Shown here one piece after another: positions 1 through 5,163 of a DNA stretch of 5,163 nt. The notes under the pieces are model-generated. The model saw nothing but the letters and a program-made list of their open reading frames with translations. It did no database searches and was not told the DNA's origin. Position numbers and translations under genes: made by a program. How positions within the stretch are numbered: the stretch's first letter is position 1; each line of letters begins with the position of its first letter. Source of the stretch: Myxococcota bacterium (GTDB lineage Bacteria; Myxococcota_A; Polyangia; HGW-17); assembly GCA_018821745.1 (NCBI GenBank), contig JAHJLU010000394.1:1-5163 (forward strand), written 5' to 3'.

Positions 1-845
1 CTATGCTCCTGTTCTGTGGAGCCGCCGCCGCCCGATTTCCCAATTCCCTCGTTTCCCGGGACACTGCAGGAAAAAATTCCCGGCTCTTTGCGCTCACCAC
101 CATCTCGGGAAAAACCACCCTCGCTGTCTATGGCAAGGAACGTTCGATCCTGATCAGTGTGGTTCTGCCTCAAAGAGCGACCACGCTGTGTGTCAGCAAG
201 AGCCATGTGGTGGTTGCACACACCGGAGGCACCCTCTCCCTCTATTCCCACAAACTGGTTCTCCAGAAGAAGACCAGCAGTGTTCCCATTTTAGCGCTGG
301 TCTGTTCCGACTCCCATTTTTATACGGGAGGAAAGTCCATCAAAGTCGTCAAATGGAGCTACTCACCCTTCGCTCCCGTGAAGGTCATGGGAGAGCATGC
401 CTCCTTTGTCAATAATCTCTTCCTCCATCCCAGGGGCGGACTTCTGTCGGTCTCATGGGATCACGAGGCGGTGTGGTTCGCAACCGATGGCAAAAAAACG
501 AGATTCCCCTTCCCTTCCACACCGGTTCACGCGGTGGTGAGTGAAGTTCACAACACCCTGGCGATCATCACCGACGCCCAGAGGCTTCGCTTTTTCACTC
601 TGGAGGGGAACAAACGCAACTGGAAGCGCTCTCCCCATTCCCGTTGTCTGGCCACATCGGGAGACACCCTTCTTGTTGGGCTCGCCAATGGGTTTATCGA
701 CCGATACCTGTTTAAAAAGAAAAGGTTCCACAAAACTGACCGTCTCTCGGTGCTGCCCCGATCCCCCATCGATGCCTTGCTGCCCCTGTGGGACGGCTGG
801 TGGGCCATTTCCTCAAAGGGCACCCTCCACTTCAAAAAATTCTGA
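1..845 (+). CDS. WD40-like beta-propeller protein, probably 5'-truncated by window edge
   Basis: The reading frame is open from the left edge to a TGA at 843-845. The first ATG, at position 3, has no upstream sequence to judge a ribosome binding site. Residues after it already look like propeller sequence rather than an N-terminus, so the gene probably starts outside the window. Counting from that ATG there are 280 residues with repeated strand-turn-strand units about every 40 residues: near 27-51, 69-82 (VVVAHTGGTLSLYS), 105-119 (FYTGGKSIKVVKWS), 147-161 (LLSVSWDHEAVW), 185-200, 222-237 and 266-280. The unit HASFVNNLFLHPRGG followed by LLSVSWDHEAVW matches the WD40 pattern of His, then hydrophobic, Pro-Gly turn, Ser-x-Asp and Trp. 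Such propellers normally act as protein-binding scaffolds. No catalytic motif, clear signal peptide or membrane segment is visible. It converges on the leftward cluster, so it is not co-transcribed with it. The fold call is fairly secure; the function is unknown. Confidence 0.72.
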   Translation, partial: MLLFCGAAAARFPNSLVSRDTAGKNSRLFALTTISGKTTLAVYGKERSILISVVLPQRATTLCVSKSHVVVAHTGGTLSLYSHKLVLQKKTSSVPILALVCSDSHFYTGGKSIKVVKWSYSPFAPVKVMGEHASFVNNLFLHPRGGLLSVSWDHEAVWFATDGKKTRFPFPSTPVHAVVSEVHNTLAIITDAQRLRFFTLEGNKRNWKRSPHSRCLATSGDTLLVGLANGFIDRYLFKKKRFHKTDRLSVLPRSPIDALLPLWDGWWAISSKGTLHFKKF

Positions 846-865
846 TCCTGGTGGCTTTTTAGACG

Positions 866-1306
866 TCAGTCGTCCTCGATGACAACCTTGGCCTGCGCAC
901 TGTTGGCCAGATTCAGGACGTTAAAGTAGTGGCGGTCGCCATAGAAAAGCAAATGGTCCAGGGCCCTCTTGAGCACCTGGTCGTTGAGACTCGCCTGGGG
1001 GAGGTTGATATTGAGTTCCACGCTGTAGTCCCTGTCAATGGAGAAAAAACCCCAGCGCATCTCGTCGTTGGCGGCCAGCAGATAGTGGTGAAGCCGCGCA
1101 GCACATTCCTTGTCTCTGGGAGGTGGCCCATAGGGATCAACGGTCAGCAGCAGGTTCTCGTCGAGCCAGCGGAGGTGCACCTTGTACTGGTTAGCCTCCC
1201 CTTCAAGTCTCAGTTTCCAATATTTGCCGTCCTCGCCCTTTTCCAGGACCGCGAAGGTGTCGTCGAGGAAGATATCCAGTTCCCTGGTGTCAGAAAAGTG
1301 TTCCAT
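866..1306 (-). CDS. YbjN / type III secretion chaperone-like small protein
   Basis: This is an acidic protein of 146 residues with no signal peptide, membrane segment or cysteine cluster. The pattern is an N-terminal helix (FSDTRELDIFLDDTF), a run of alternating strands (YWKLRLEG, YKVHLRWLDENLLLTVD), a helix with LHHYLLAANDEMRWGFFSID, another strand (SVELNINLP) and a C-terminal helix (DQVLKRALDHLLFYGDRHYF). The LL-x-x-N-x-x-x-x-x-G-x-F segment followed by a strand and a leucine-rich helix resembles the YbjN and CesT-type secretion chaperone fold. The match is by pattern only. No secretion genes are visible, so a secretion role cannot be claimed; a small dimeric binding protein or chaperone is the safer reading. 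The ATG at 1306 is the first usable start, because the in-frame ATGs just upstream run into a TGA. The ribosome site is weak (GGA about 7 bases upstream). It lies 52 bases after the EF-G gene on the same strand and is probably co-transcribed. Confidence 0.68.
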   Translation of the reverse strand: MEHFSDTRELDIFLDDTFAVLEKGEDGKYWKLRLEGEANQYKVHLRWLDENLLLTVDPYGPPPRDKECAARLHHYLLAANDEMRWGFFSIDRDYSVELNINLPQASLNDQVLKRALDHLLFYGDRHYFNVLNLANSAQAKVVIEDD

Positions 1307-1358
1307 GGATCAGTCCATTCTCATGTGTTCAATCGTTCCCTGCTGTGCGCGACGGCTG

Positions 1359-3440
1359 CTAAACATCGTCCACAGTGCCGTACCGAAGGAAGGTCATGGT
1401 GAAAGAGGCGCCCGCTCTTGTCTTGGAGCGAAGCTCAGTGGCATAGCCGAACATGTTCCGCAGGGGAACAAAAGCTGAGATGACCTGCCGGTCACCCCGA
1501 TTCTCCATATTCTCAATGCGTCCCTTTCGCTGCCCGAGATCACCCATGACATCGCCCACATGAGCATCTGGGGTGACCACCTCCACTGCCATAATGGGCT
1601 CTAAAAGCCGGCAACCATCATCCGCTGCGGCCCTTCGGAAGGCCTCCTGAGCGGCGATTATATATGCCACCTCCACCATCGCGGCGCCTTCCCTGGTCCC
1701 GATGTCAGTAATGAGGATCTTTACATCCTGGACGGGATAACCATTGGCCCCGGAGGCGCTGGCTGCGTCCCGTGCCCCCTGCAGTGCAGCAGCCAGAAGC
1801 TTGGAGCGCTCTCCAAACCGCGCCACAAGTGACGGATCCAGCTCCGCCTCAACGCCCCCTCCTCGCTCGAGCGGTGAAACCGTGAGGGAGACATTGCCAT
1901 ACATGTGTTTCTCTTTATTGTCCTCTTCGATGATCCGCTCGAAGTTCCCCACCCCGTTGGTAACCCCCTTGAAGGTCTCGCGGTAAACAACCTGGGGTTT
2001 CCCGGCCTTGGCCTCAACGTTATACTCCCGGGTCAAGCGATCCATTATCACCTCGAGGTGGAGCTCTCCCATGCCGCTGATAAGCGTCTCTCCCGTCTCC
2101 GGATCCTCGTGGACCTTAAACGTGGGATCCTCTTCCATGAGTCGCTGGACGGCCTCTTCGAGCTTCTCCTTCTCGGCCATATTGCGGGGTTCCACCGCCA
2201 TGGAGATGACGGGCTCGTAACTGTCTATCTGCTCCATGAGCACCTGAACAGTGCCCTTGCACAGGGTGTCTCCCGTGACCACGGATTTCATCCCCGGGAT
2301 GAGGACGATATCACCGGCGATGGCGCTGTCTATTCGCTCACGCTTGTTGGCGTGGACCTGGAAGATGCGTGAACACTTCTCCTTTTTGTTTTCCCGCACA
2401 TTTATCAGATCGTCCCCCTCGTCGACCCGTCCCGAGTAGAGGCGGAAATATACGTTCTTGCGGGACCCCTCCATGGCAACCTTAAAGGCCATCATGGCAA
2501 GGGGTTCTGTGTCATAGGGAGCGAGCTCAATGACCTCGTCGCTCCTTGCTTTAATCGCCCGCACGGGAGGAAGATCCAGCGGGGAAGGCAGAAACTCGCA
2601 GACACCATCCATGAGAAGTTGGATACCCGTGTTTTTCAGAGCGCTCCCCACGAACACAGGAACCAGGGTCCCCGATATGGTTCCCCTGCGGAGCCCGAAC
2701 CGGATCTCCTCAGGGGTGAGAAACTCCTCCATGAGAAACTTCTCCGTGAGCGCATCATCCTGTTCGGCAGCCCGCTCCATAAGAACCGTGCGAAGGGCAT
2801 CCACATCAAACTCACAATCCGCAGGGATCTCAGCCTCTTCGGGAGAGTCCTCCTCGTGTCCACTGAAGTACCACGCCTTGCCCTCCACCAGATCAATGAC
2901 CCCCCGAAATTGGTCTTCTGCGCCGATGGGGACCTGGACGGGGATGGGATTCGCCCCGAGCCGGTCGCGCATCTCGCCAAGGACGCGGTTGAAGCTCGCG
3001 CCCATGCGGTCCATTTTATTGACGAAGGCGATTCTGGGCACCTTGAATTTATCGGCCTGATGCCACACCGTCTCACTCTGTGGCTCGACACCACCCTTGG
3101 CACAAAAAACAACCACCGCCCCGTCGATGACCCTCAGGCTTCGCTCCACCTCTATGGTAAAATCCACATGCCCGGGGGTGTCGATGAGGTGGTATTCAAA
3201 CCCTTTCCATGGAAAGAGGGTAGCGGCGGCAGTGATGGTTATCCCACGCTCCTGCTCCTGGACCATCCAGTCCATCTGGGCGGCCCCGTCGTGGACCTCT
3301 CCAATGCGGTGTATTTTTCCGGAATAATACAGAAACCGTTCAGTGACAGTGGTCTTCCCTGCATCGATGTGAGCGACGATACCGATATTGCGCACCAGCT
3401 CCCGTCCGGTTCTCTGAGGACCTGCGCTTTTCTTAGCCAT
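1359..3440 (-). CDS. fusA: Elongation factor G family GTPase, divergent paralogue
   Basis: This is a ribosome-associated translational GTPase of 693 residues (E. coli EF-G has 704). All G-domain motifs are intact: P-loop AHIDAGKT at 23-30, switch I RGITIT at 65-70, DTPGH at 87-91, NKMD at 141-144 and GSALKN at 265-270. An EF-G-type G' insertion follows NKMD, then domain II (about 290-400), domain III with GMGELHL at 456-462, domain IV (about 485-605) and domain V (LLEPIM at 612-617, FGYATELRS at 664-672). Domain IV is unusual: the glycine-rich GGRGQYG loop of canonical EF-G is replaced by NKEKHMYG (508-515), and the second tip loop reads GTREGAA (581-587), putting Glu584 where E. coli has His583. 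The start is supported by AGGAG at 3453-3457 and by the MAKK...RNIGIVAH N-terminus. The gene sits behind a kinase, not among ribosomal protein genes. EF-G membership is very secure; use of the fusA symbol for this paralogue, and whether it performs translocation, recycling or another task, is open. Confidence 0.96.
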   Translation of the reverse strand: MAKKSAGPQRTGRELVRNIGIVAHIDAGKTTVTERFLYYSGKIHRIGEVHDGAAQMDWMVQEQERGITITAAATLFPWKGFEYHLIDTPGHVDFTIEVERSLRVIDGAVVVFCAKGGVEPQSETVWHQADKFKVPRIAFVNKMDRMGASFNRVLGEMRDRLGANPIPVQVPIGAEDQFRGVIDLVEGKAWYFSGHEEDSPEEAEIPADCEFDVDALRTVLMERAAEQDDALTEKFLMEEFLTPEEIRFGLRRGTISGTLVPVFVGSALKNTGIQLLMDGVCEFLPSPLDLPPVRAIKARSDEVIELAPYDTEPLAMMAFKVAMEGSRKNVYFRLYSGRVDEGDDLINVRENKKEKCSRIFQVHANKRERIDSAIAGDIVLIPGMKSVVTGDTLCKGTVQVLMEQIDSYEPVISMAVEPRNMAEKEKLEEAVQRLMEEDPTFKVHEDPETGETLISGMGELHLEVIMDRLTREYNVEAKAGKPQVVYRETFKGVTNGVGNFERIIEEDNKEKHMYGNVSLTVSPLERGGGVEAELDPSLVARFGERSKLLAAALQGARDAASASGANGYPVQDVKILITDIGTREGAAMVEVAYIIAAQEAFRRAAADDGCRLLEPIMAVEVVTPDAHVGDVMGDLGQRKGRIENMENRGDRQVISAFVPLRNMFGYATELRSKTRAGASFTMTFLRYGTVDDV

Positions 3441-3446
3441 AACTGT

Positions 3447-4088
3447 TTATTGCTCCTGAGACCCCGCCTTGCGGCGGAGCGACTCGATAATTCCCCTGAG
3501 ATGATCGTATTTGCCCAGTAACATACTGTACCTCAAGGTAAGGCCATCGGGCTGAGCCCTTCGTGTTTTCTCTATAATTCCCTGCATTTGGGCATAATGA
3601 TGTGAAATCTCCATCTCCCGCTCCTCCAGGGAGTCCCGAAAGGTCGCCAGCTCCGTGTTGAGGCGTTCAATGGCGTTGCGTTTCAGTACCGAGACCTGGG
3701 CGAGACGATTCGCCAGGGCCTCTATTTGGAACTGGAGATCGGCCAGGTAGCCGGCGTCCCCTTCGCTCCCGAAGGCGTCAGCGCAGTTGCGAAATTCCTG
3801 GCGCAGATCCAGATGGGCGTACCGCAGATTGGACTCCTGTTTGCCATACTCCTCGCGGATACGCTCAAATTCCTGTTCCTTGAGCGCTATGCTGGAAGTG
3901 AGAACGGAGAGCTCTGACTCAAGGTTGATGAGTATATCCAGGTGGTGGCTGTAGGAGGAGTCCAGGAAACCATCCCCGATGAAAACGAACAGGATCTCCT
4001 TCACAATTCCCTGAAACTCTGAACGCAGCTCCACCACGTTTCCGTGGATAGCCTCCAGGGTCAACTCCGAGAGAAGATCTTCGGGGAG
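3447..4088 (-). other. Coiled-coil-rich C-terminal region of the kinase
   Basis: Residues 310-522 follow the catalytic domain and match no family I recognise. The stretch holds leucine/isoleucine at heptad-like spacing with many charged residues, for example LINLESELSVL, EQEFERIREEYGKQE, LADLQFQIEALANRLAQV and NTELATFRDSLEEREMEI. A short hydrophobic patch (ILFVFIG at 341-347) is too short for a membrane helix. The likely role is dimerisation or partner binding, which would control kinase activation or substrate choice; this is inference. Confidence 0.6.
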
Positions 4089-5015
4089 GGAAACCGGGAG
4101 CGCGTGGGGAATGTCCCCCTTCTTCACCATTTCAGACACCATCTGGGTGAGGAGGTTTCTGGCTCTGAGCAGCTCGGCCTTGAGCTTTCCCCCGGTCTGG
4201 TAACGCTCCTCCGGTTTTTTCGCGAGACACTTGAGGATAATCCCATCGAGAAGCTTGGGGATGGGCTGGTCGGGCATCCTGCTCGAAGGCGCCACGGGCT
4301 CCTCCACCAGATGGGCCTCAAGAGTCTGTGTAGCATCCTCGTAATAAAACGGGGGAGCCCCCGTGAGCAACTCATATGCCAGACACCCCAGGGAATAAAT
4401 ATCGGAGCGGCCATCGATGACCCCGTCGCTTGCCTGCTCGGGGCTCATGTATTCGGGAGTACCAAACACTTGGCCGTGGGAGGTGATTCGAGTGCGCATA
4501 AAGGAGGGCAACATGATACGCGCGATACCAAAATCCAGGAGCTTGACCACATCTTTTTTTCCATGCTCGCGGGTCAAAAGTACGTTCTCAGCCTTGAGAT
4601 CCCGGTGGACAACCCCCACCGCGTGGGCGTGATCCATGGCGTCGGCTATCTGAACCAGCACGGGGAGTGCCCGTGAGAGGGGAATTTTTCCATGGGTCTC
4701 CAGAATGCGATCGAGCCCTTCCCCCTCAAGATACTCCATGACGATATAGAAGTTCCCCTCTTCAATACGGCCAAAATCAGAGATGTAGACAATGTTTGGA
4801 TGGACCACCCGGGAGGCGGCAATGGCTTCACGACGAAACCGCTCGACGAATTCATCATTCTCCAGGTAATCGGACTTGAGAATTTTAATAGCGAAGCGCC
4901 GAGGAAGAGACTCGTGCTCGGCCAGATAGACAAACCCCATACCGCCCTGCCCGATAAAATCGATTATCCGGTACTTTCCGGAAATAATTTTACCAAGATA
5001 TGGGTCGTGTTCCAT
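3447..5015 (-). CDS. Hanks-type Ser/Thr protein kinase with C-terminal coiled-coil region
   Basis: This 522-residue protein should phosphorylate Ser/Thr on protein targets using ATP. The kinase domain spans about 15-285 with every key element: glycine loop GQGGMGFVY at 22-30, AIK with Lys44, the helix C Glu63, the catalytic loop HRDLKAEN at 137-144, DFG at 161-163, GTPEYMSPEQ at 185-194, Asp205 in SDIYSLG and Arg271. It is an RD kinase; the activation segment carries Thr175, Thr178, Ser179 and Thr186 as possible phosphorylation sites. Residues 310-522 are a separate region rich in Glu, Leu, Arg and Gln with predicted long helices (about 360-485). No PASTA, FHA, TPR or transmembrane segment is recognisable, so the enzyme appears cytoplasmic, unlike the PknB/PrkC type. 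The ATG at 5015 has a good ribosome site (TGAGGT, 6-base spacing). It is the first complete gene of the leftward cluster, and its stop is 6 bases before the EF-G start. The kinase call is very secure; the substrate is unknown, with the adjacent EF-G an obvious candidate by inference. Confidence 0.95.
   Translation of the reverse strand: MEHDPYLGKIISGKYRIIDFIGQGGMGFVYLAEHESLPRRFAIKILKSDYLENDEFVERFRREAIAASRVVHPNIVYISDFGRIEEGNFYIVMEYLEGEGLDRILETHGKIPLSRALPVLVQIADAMDHAHAVGVVHRDLKAENVLLTREHGKKDVVKLLDFGIARIMLPSFMRTRITSHGQVFGTPEYMSPEQASDGVIDGRSDIYSLGCLAYELLTGAPPFYYEDATQTLEAHLVEEPVAPSSRMPDQPIPKLLDGIILKCLAKKPEERYQTGGKLKAELLRARNLLTQMVSEMVKKGDIPHALPVSLPEDLLSELTLEAIHGNVVELRSEFQGIVKEILFVFIGDGFLDSSYSHHLDILINLESELSVLTSSIALKEQEFERIREEYGKQESNLRYAHLDLRQEFRNCADAFGSEGDAGYLADLQFQIEALANRLAQVSVLKRNAIERLNTELATFRDSLEEREMEISHHYAQMQGIIEKTRRAQPDGLTLRYSMLLGKYDHLRGIIESLRRKAGSQEQ
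3453..3457 (-). promoter_or_regulatory. Ribosome binding site of the EF-G gene, inside the kinase 3' end
   Basis: AGGAG on the leftward strand lies 12 bases before the EF-G ATG and overlaps the last codons of the kinase (Gln-Glu-Gln-stop). The spacing is a little long. The arrangement suggests that ribosomes finishing the kinase help start EF-G translation. Confidence 0.6.
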
Positions 5016-5106
5016 GGGGTTACCTCACGTGGGTTGAACAAAATTACCAGATTGATATGAAATTAAAAGAAAAAACGGAATAAGAGCTTGAATTTTCGGG
5101 CGGTTC
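5016..5106 (-). promoter_or_regulatory. AT-rich leader, probable promoter region of the kinase cluster
   Basis: This 91-base gap before the kinase is clearly richer in A and T than the coding sequence around it, with a T-rich run on the leftward strand (about 5060-5080) followed by CATATCAAT. I find no convincing paired -35/-10 set: TATCAA could serve as a -10 (4 of 6), but nothing good lies 16-18 bases upstream. If the open frame ending at 5107 is a gene, some transcription may also read through from it. No riboswitch-like structure or strong hairpin is seen. Confidence 0.3.
5022..5027 (-). promoter_or_regulatory. Ribosome binding site of the kinase gene
   Basis: The leftward strand reads TGAGGT six bases before the ATG at 5015. 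It is a good Shine-Dalgarno match at good spacing and fixes this start. Confidence 0.7.
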
Positions 5107-5131
5107 TCAGGAAATCCTGTTGGCCTCCTGA
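5107..5131. repeat. Short inverted repeat upstream of the kinase
   Basis: CAGGA (5108-5112) and TCCTG (5115-5119) form a tight inverted repeat with a 2-base centre. A second TCCTGA at 5126-5131 can pair with TCAGGA at 5107-5112. The arms are short and overlap the end of the possible upstream frame. It could be a weak operator or hairpin, or chance. Confidence 0.2.
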
Positions 5132-5163
5132 TAGAAAATATTCAAGGTATTAAATTCCCTGTC
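5107..5163 (-). CDS. Possible C-terminal end of an upstream gene, cut by window edge
   Basis: On the leftward strand only one frame is open from the right edge. It encodes DREFNTLNIFYQEANRIS and ends at TGA (5107-5109), 91 bases before the kinase start. The other two leftward frames stop quickly. The composition looks protein-like, but 18 codons are too few to identify a family or prove coding. If real, it would be the preceding gene on the same strand and possibly part of the same transcription unit. Confidence 0.35.
   Translation of the reverse strand, partial: DREFNTLNIFYQEANRIS

Noticed and set aside
834..860. Possible bidirectional terminator between the convergent genes (A-run and T-run around the gap)
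   Set aside because: Apart from A/T runs no GC-rich stem could be formed, so a terminator is not supported.
1307..1358. Terminator between EF-G and the YbjN-like gene
   Set aside because: No stem followed by a T-run on the leftward strand; read-through is more likely.
929..1402. 157-codon + strand frame overlapping the YbjN-like gene
   Set aside because: The leftward frame shows a coherent fold pattern and operon placement; this one spans two leftward genes and has no protein-like domain.
1359..3440. Tetracycline-resistance ribosomal protection protein, LepA/EF4 or release factor RF3
   Set aside because: The HDGAAQMDWMVQEQERGITIT-type switch I, the G' insertion and domains III-V follow EF-G order and length; the divergence is limited to domain IV.
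2619..3521. 300-codon open frame on the + strand opposite the EF-G gene
   Set aside because: It is an antisense shadow of a strongly conserved EF-G coding region, with no recognisable domain and no ribosome site.
4044..4676. 210-codon open frame on the + strand opposite the kinase
   Set aside because: It lies wholly across the conserved kinase domain on the other strand; its composition and lack of motifs fit a shadow frame.
1..5163. CRISPR array, insertion sequence, tRNA or rRNA genes
   Set aside because: No repeat-spacer pattern, transposase motif, terminal repeats or cloverleaf/rRNA signature was seen; almost all sequence is explained by coding regions.

Overview
This 5.2 kb bacterial window has fairly high GC by eye. 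It holds one rightward gene fragment converging on a compact leftward cluster of three complete genes, with the possible tail of a fourth gene at the right edge. The mix of a eukaryotic-type Ser/Thr kinase, an extra EF-G-type GTPase and a beta-propeller protein is typical of deltaproteobacterial lineages (Desulfobacterota, Myxococcota and relatives). That placement is an inference from gene style; there is no rRNA or other clear marker gene in the window.

Layout. Positions 1-845 (+): the 3' part of a beta-propeller (WD40-like) protein, probably cut at its 5' end by the window edge. Positions 846-865: a 20-base convergent gap with no convincing terminator. Positions 866-1306 (-): a 146-residue protein whose pattern resembles the YbjN / type III secretion chaperone fold. 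Positions 1359-3440 (-): a full-length translation factor of the EF-G family with intact GTPase motifs but a divergent domain IV. Positions 3447-5015 (-): a Hanks-type Ser/Thr kinase with a long coiled-coil-rich C-terminal region. Positions 5016-5106: an AT-rich leader that probably carries the promoter. Positions 5107-5163 (-): a short open frame that may be the C-terminus of an upstream protein.

The three leftward genes look like one transcription unit in the order kinase, EF-G, YbjN-like protein. The kinase stop and the EF-G start are 6 bases apart, and the EF-G ribosome binding site lies in the last codons of the kinase. The YbjN-like gene follows after 52 bases. Nothing resembling the usual rpsL-rpsG-fusA-tuf cluster is present, so this EF-G is more likely an accessory paralogue than the only housekeeping copy.

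The most interesting point is the pairing of a soluble Ser/Thr kinase with an EF-G paralogue that lacks both canonical tip loops of domain IV. One hypothesis is kinase-controlled regulation of an unusual translation factor, loosely analogous to eEF2 kinase/eEF2 in eukaryotes and PrkC/EF-G in Bacillus. The sequence shows the pairing and the divergence; the regulatory link is inferred.
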